In this document: piece after piece, positions 5,849-6,978 of the stretch
Position numbering within the stretch: position 1 is the stretch's first letter
Layout of the letters: every line of letters begins with the position of its first letter
Assembly: GCA_017939855.1 (NCBI GenBank)
Contig: JAGAZW010000141.1
Coordinates: 1-6,978 of the forward strand
Origin: Clostridia bacterium
Lineage (GTDB): Bacteria > Bacillota > Clostridia > Oscillospirales > Acutalibacteraceae
Direction of reading: 5' to 3'
Length of the DNA stretch: 6,978 bases
The notes under the pieces: model-generated
What the model was told of the DNA's origin: nothing
Databases searched by the model: none
The model's input: only the letters and a program-made list of their open reading frames with translations
Translations under genes and position numbers: made by a program

Positions 5849-5877
5849 TTGCAATCAACTGTATTTTATGCTATAAT
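5849..5877 (+). promoter_or_regulatory. Promoter of the SLOG-like gene
   Basis: TTGCAA (5849-5854), a 17-nt spacer and a perfect TATAAT (5872-5877) with an extended -10 TG (5869-5870). Predicted transcription start is near 5884, giving a leader of about 39 nt that includes operator-like site 2. Confidence 0.8.
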
Positions 5878-5894
5878 GTGGTAAAATATTGTCC

Positions 5895-5909
5895 GCTATA
5901 CTGGTCAAT
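5895..5909 (-). promoter_or_regulatory. Operator-like motif, site 2
   Basis: On the minus strand it reads ATTGACCAGTATAGC, matching site 1 at 12 of 15 positions, including the first eight. It lies downstream of the predicted transcription start and ends 2 nt before the AGGAGG. A protein bound here and at site 1 would bracket the promoter. Confidence 0.5.
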
Positions 5910-5922
5910 TTAGGAGGCAGTT

Positions 5923-6365
5923 ATGTCGGTTTGTACTTTTTTGGTCATAGGAGCACACCCACTGCAACAGAGCCGATTTTATATTCTGTGTTAGAGGATT
6001 TAATCCGGCACAAAAATGTAGATTTGTTTTATGTGGGGAATCAGGGAAACTTTGATTTATTAGTAAGAAAAACTTTGAAAAAATTAAAGAAAAAATATCC
6101 TCATATCAAGTTTTTCGTTGTTTTAGCTTATATGCCGCAAAAGAAAGATGATTTTAATTGCGGGGATTTTTATGACACTTTATATCCGGAGAATCTTGAA
6201 AAAACCCCGCCCCAATACGCTATCGTTAATCGAAATCTCTGGATGCTTAATCGTTCGGATTATGTTGTAACCTATGTCAGATATGTGGTAGGCTCAGCTA
6301 TGAAATTTAAGGAACTTGCAGAAAAGAAAAACAAAACGGTAATAAATATTGCCGATATGATGTGA
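5923..6365 (+). pseudogene. SLOG-like Rossmann-fold protein gene with an apparent -1 frameshift near its start
   Basis: The conserved body encodes FFGHRSTPT, then FYVGNQGNFD, a hydrophobic strand (KFFVVLAYMP), NRSDYVVTYV and GSAMKFKEL...TVINI. This is the order expected of a small SLOG/DUF1273-like nucleotide-binding Rossmann protein. Ligand unknown. The natural start is ATG 5923, 5 nt after AGGAGG (5912-5917). That frame encodes MSVCTF and then departs to a stop at 5992-5994. The body is in the -1 frame. One extra T in the T6 run at 5937-5942 would give a continuous 147-aa protein starting MSVCTFFGHR. The body frame is open upstream to a TTG at 5889, but reading it from there would place the SD inside the gene, so I reject that start. 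TTG 5931 is in frame but 13 nt from the SD. Explanations: real deletion, sequence error, or frameshifting at T_TTT_TTG. Confidence 0.7.
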
Positions 6366-6378
6366 ATGTTTTCATTCA
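6363..6378 (+). repeat. Small hairpin over the SLOG-like stop codon
   Basis: TGAATG (6363-6368) and CATTCA (6373-6378) form a 6-bp stem with a TTTT loop. The TGA stop is its 5' arm and its 3' arm overlaps the direct repeat by three bases. No T tract follows, so it is at most a weak terminator. Confidence 0.45.
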
Positions 6379-6405
6379 ATATTGCGTATTTACAATTTTA
6401 TAAAA
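6376..6405. repeat. 30-nt direct repeat, copy 2 (downstream)
   Basis: Identical to 5480-5509, 896 bp downstream. It supplies the -35 of the dnaD promoter. Similarity continues more loosely to about 6435, with two extra bases between the repeat and the -10 relative to copy 1. Confidence 0.9.
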
Positions 6406-6417
6406 AAATGCTACAAT
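6389..6417 (+). promoter_or_regulatory. Promoter of the dnaD-like gene
   Basis: TTTACA (6389-6394), a 17-nt spacer and TACAAT (6412-6417) with an extended -10 TG (6409-6410). The start codon is 31 nt beyond. The -35 lies inside repeat copy 2. Confidence 0.78.
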
Positions 6418-6447
6418 AAGATAAATAAAAAATCGGAGAAAAAAAGA

Positions 6448-6978
6448 ATGTCGTATAATATTAACCCGGCTGCCTTTTCTGCGGCCTTTTTAGTGCCAAC
6501 CTCGGTAGCACAAAAAATTAAAATCGCAAACGAAAAGCAATTAAAGGTTATTTTATATATTCTCGCAAACCTCTCAGGCGGTATAGATGCGAAAAAAATT
6601 TCCGAAGAGTGCGGTATTGAGCTTTCGCAGGTCGAGGACGCTTTATTGTTCTGGCAGCAGTGCGAACTGCTTCAGGGGCAAAAGGAAATTGAAAAAAAGG
6701 ACGAACCGCAGCCTAAAAGGATAGCGGCAAGGGACGAGCGTCCGTCGAGGGTCGATGTTGCAAGGCGTGGACTTGAAGACAAAAACCTTAATATGCTTTT
6801 AAATGAAGCGCAGTTTAAATTCGGCAGAAATTTAAAGACGAATGAAGCGGCCGCACTTGTCTGGATATATGACGATTTAGGACTTGATATATCGGTTATT
6901 CTACTGCTACTACAGTATGCTTTGAGCGAAAAAAGACTTAACATAACTTTCCTTGAAAAAACTGCTGTAAAGTGGGTA
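6448..6978 (+). CDS. DnaD-domain protein, 3' end outside the window
   Basis: An open frame of 177 codons from ATG 6448 with no stop before the window end. GGAG (6435-6438) lies 9 nt upstream. Residues about 10-75 resemble the DnaD N-terminal winged-helix domain (QLKVILYILANLSGG, then ISEECGIELSQVEDALLFW). A charged linker follows (about 78-105). The DnaD/DnaB_2 C-terminal domain starts near 112 (LLNEAQFKFGRNLKTNEAAA, then WIYDDLGLDISVILLLLQYA) and is cut inside its last helices at KTAVKWV. Proteins of this family help load the replicative helicase during primosome assembly in Firmicutes, and one commonly precedes a dnaC/DnaI-type loader. Whether this is the chromosomal DnaD or a phage-type relative cannot be settled without the rest. 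Confidence 0.88.
   Translation, partial: MSYNINPAAFSAAFLVPTSVAQKIKIANEKQLKVILYILANLSGGIDAKKISEECGIELSQVEDALLFWQQCELLQGQKEIEKKDEPQPKRIAARDERPSRVDVARRGLEDKNLNMLLNEAQFKFGRNLKTNEAAALVWIYDDLGLDISVILLLLQYALSEKRLNITFLEKTAVKWV

Noticed and set aside
5814..5858. Longer XRE protein starting at 5858
   Set aside because: No SD precedes that ATG, and the extra 15 residues (including CCFGRC) are not part of the HTH fold. The ATG at 5813 has GGAAGGTG at the right distance.
5889..5922. TTG at 5889 as the start of the SLOG-like gene
   Set aside because: It places the AGGAGG ribosome site and operator-like motif inside the gene. The added N-terminus shows no recognised family sequence, and the predicted transcription start (about 5884) leaves no room for an SD.
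6672..6944. 90-codon minus-strand open frame opposite the dnaD-like gene
   Set aside because: The plus strand encodes a clear DnaD-family protein. The opposite reading is low-complexity and has no family motif.
1..6978. CRISPR array or restriction/defence operon
   Set aside because: No regularly spaced repeats and no cas, nuclease or methylase motifs in any frame I read.

Overview
The window looks like a chromosomal segment of a low-GC, Gram-positive anaerobe of the class Clostridia, probably an uncultured or gut-type Oscillospirales/Ruminococcaceae-like organism. The strongest pointer is a SCIFF (six cysteines in forty-five) precursor peptide followed by its radical SAM/SPASM maturase, a pair known essentially only from Clostridia. 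Strong AGGAGG-type ribosome binding sites, sigma-A-like promoters with extended -10 elements, a ParB/Noc-type gene next to the rsmG 3' end and a DnaD-domain protein agree with this. The ordinary (non-accessory) character of most genes argues against a plasmid or phage.

Layout. 1-47: last codons of rsmG (gidB), with the stop codon in the loop of a terminator hairpin. 150-1016 (+): a ParB/Noc-family DNA-binding protein with its own promoter. 1017-1197: a short, highly structured intergenic stretch between convergent genes, holding several hairpins. 1198-2175 (-): an RluA-family pseudouridine synthase. 2176-2321: divergent promoters. 2322-2468 (+): scfA, the 48-aa SCIFF precursor, too short for most gene callers. 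2490-2521: a hairpin that probably attenuates transcription. 2540-3907 (+): scfB, the maturase. 3946-5265 (+): an Orn/Lys/Arg decarboxylase-family PLP enzyme, probably co-transcribed with scfB. 5343-5419 (+): tRNA-Arg(ACG) with its own promoter and terminator.

The accessory-looking part is 5480-6405. A 30-nt sequence occurs identically at 5480-5509 and 6376-6405. Between the copies lie a small XRE-family repressor-like gene (-) and a divergent gene for a SLOG-like Rossmann protein (+). The latter has a perfect SD and ATG at 5923, but lacks one T in a T run at 5937-5942, so its first codons are out of frame with the conserved body. Inverted near-identical 15-nt motifs flank its promoter and look like operators. 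After the second repeat copy, which carries a good promoter, a DnaD-domain protein begins and runs off the window end.

How the genes work together: scfA supplies a ribosomal peptide, and ScfB, with an N-terminal recognition domain and three predicted Fe-S clusters, would install a thioether crosslink in it. The decarboxylase sits in the same transcription unit with no demonstrated link. The XRE/SLOG pair forms an independent, probably self-regulated module that seems to have entered between the tRNA terminator and the dnaD promoter. The remaining genes are housekeeping (rRNA methylation, chromosome organisation, RNA pseudouridylation, translation, replication initiation).
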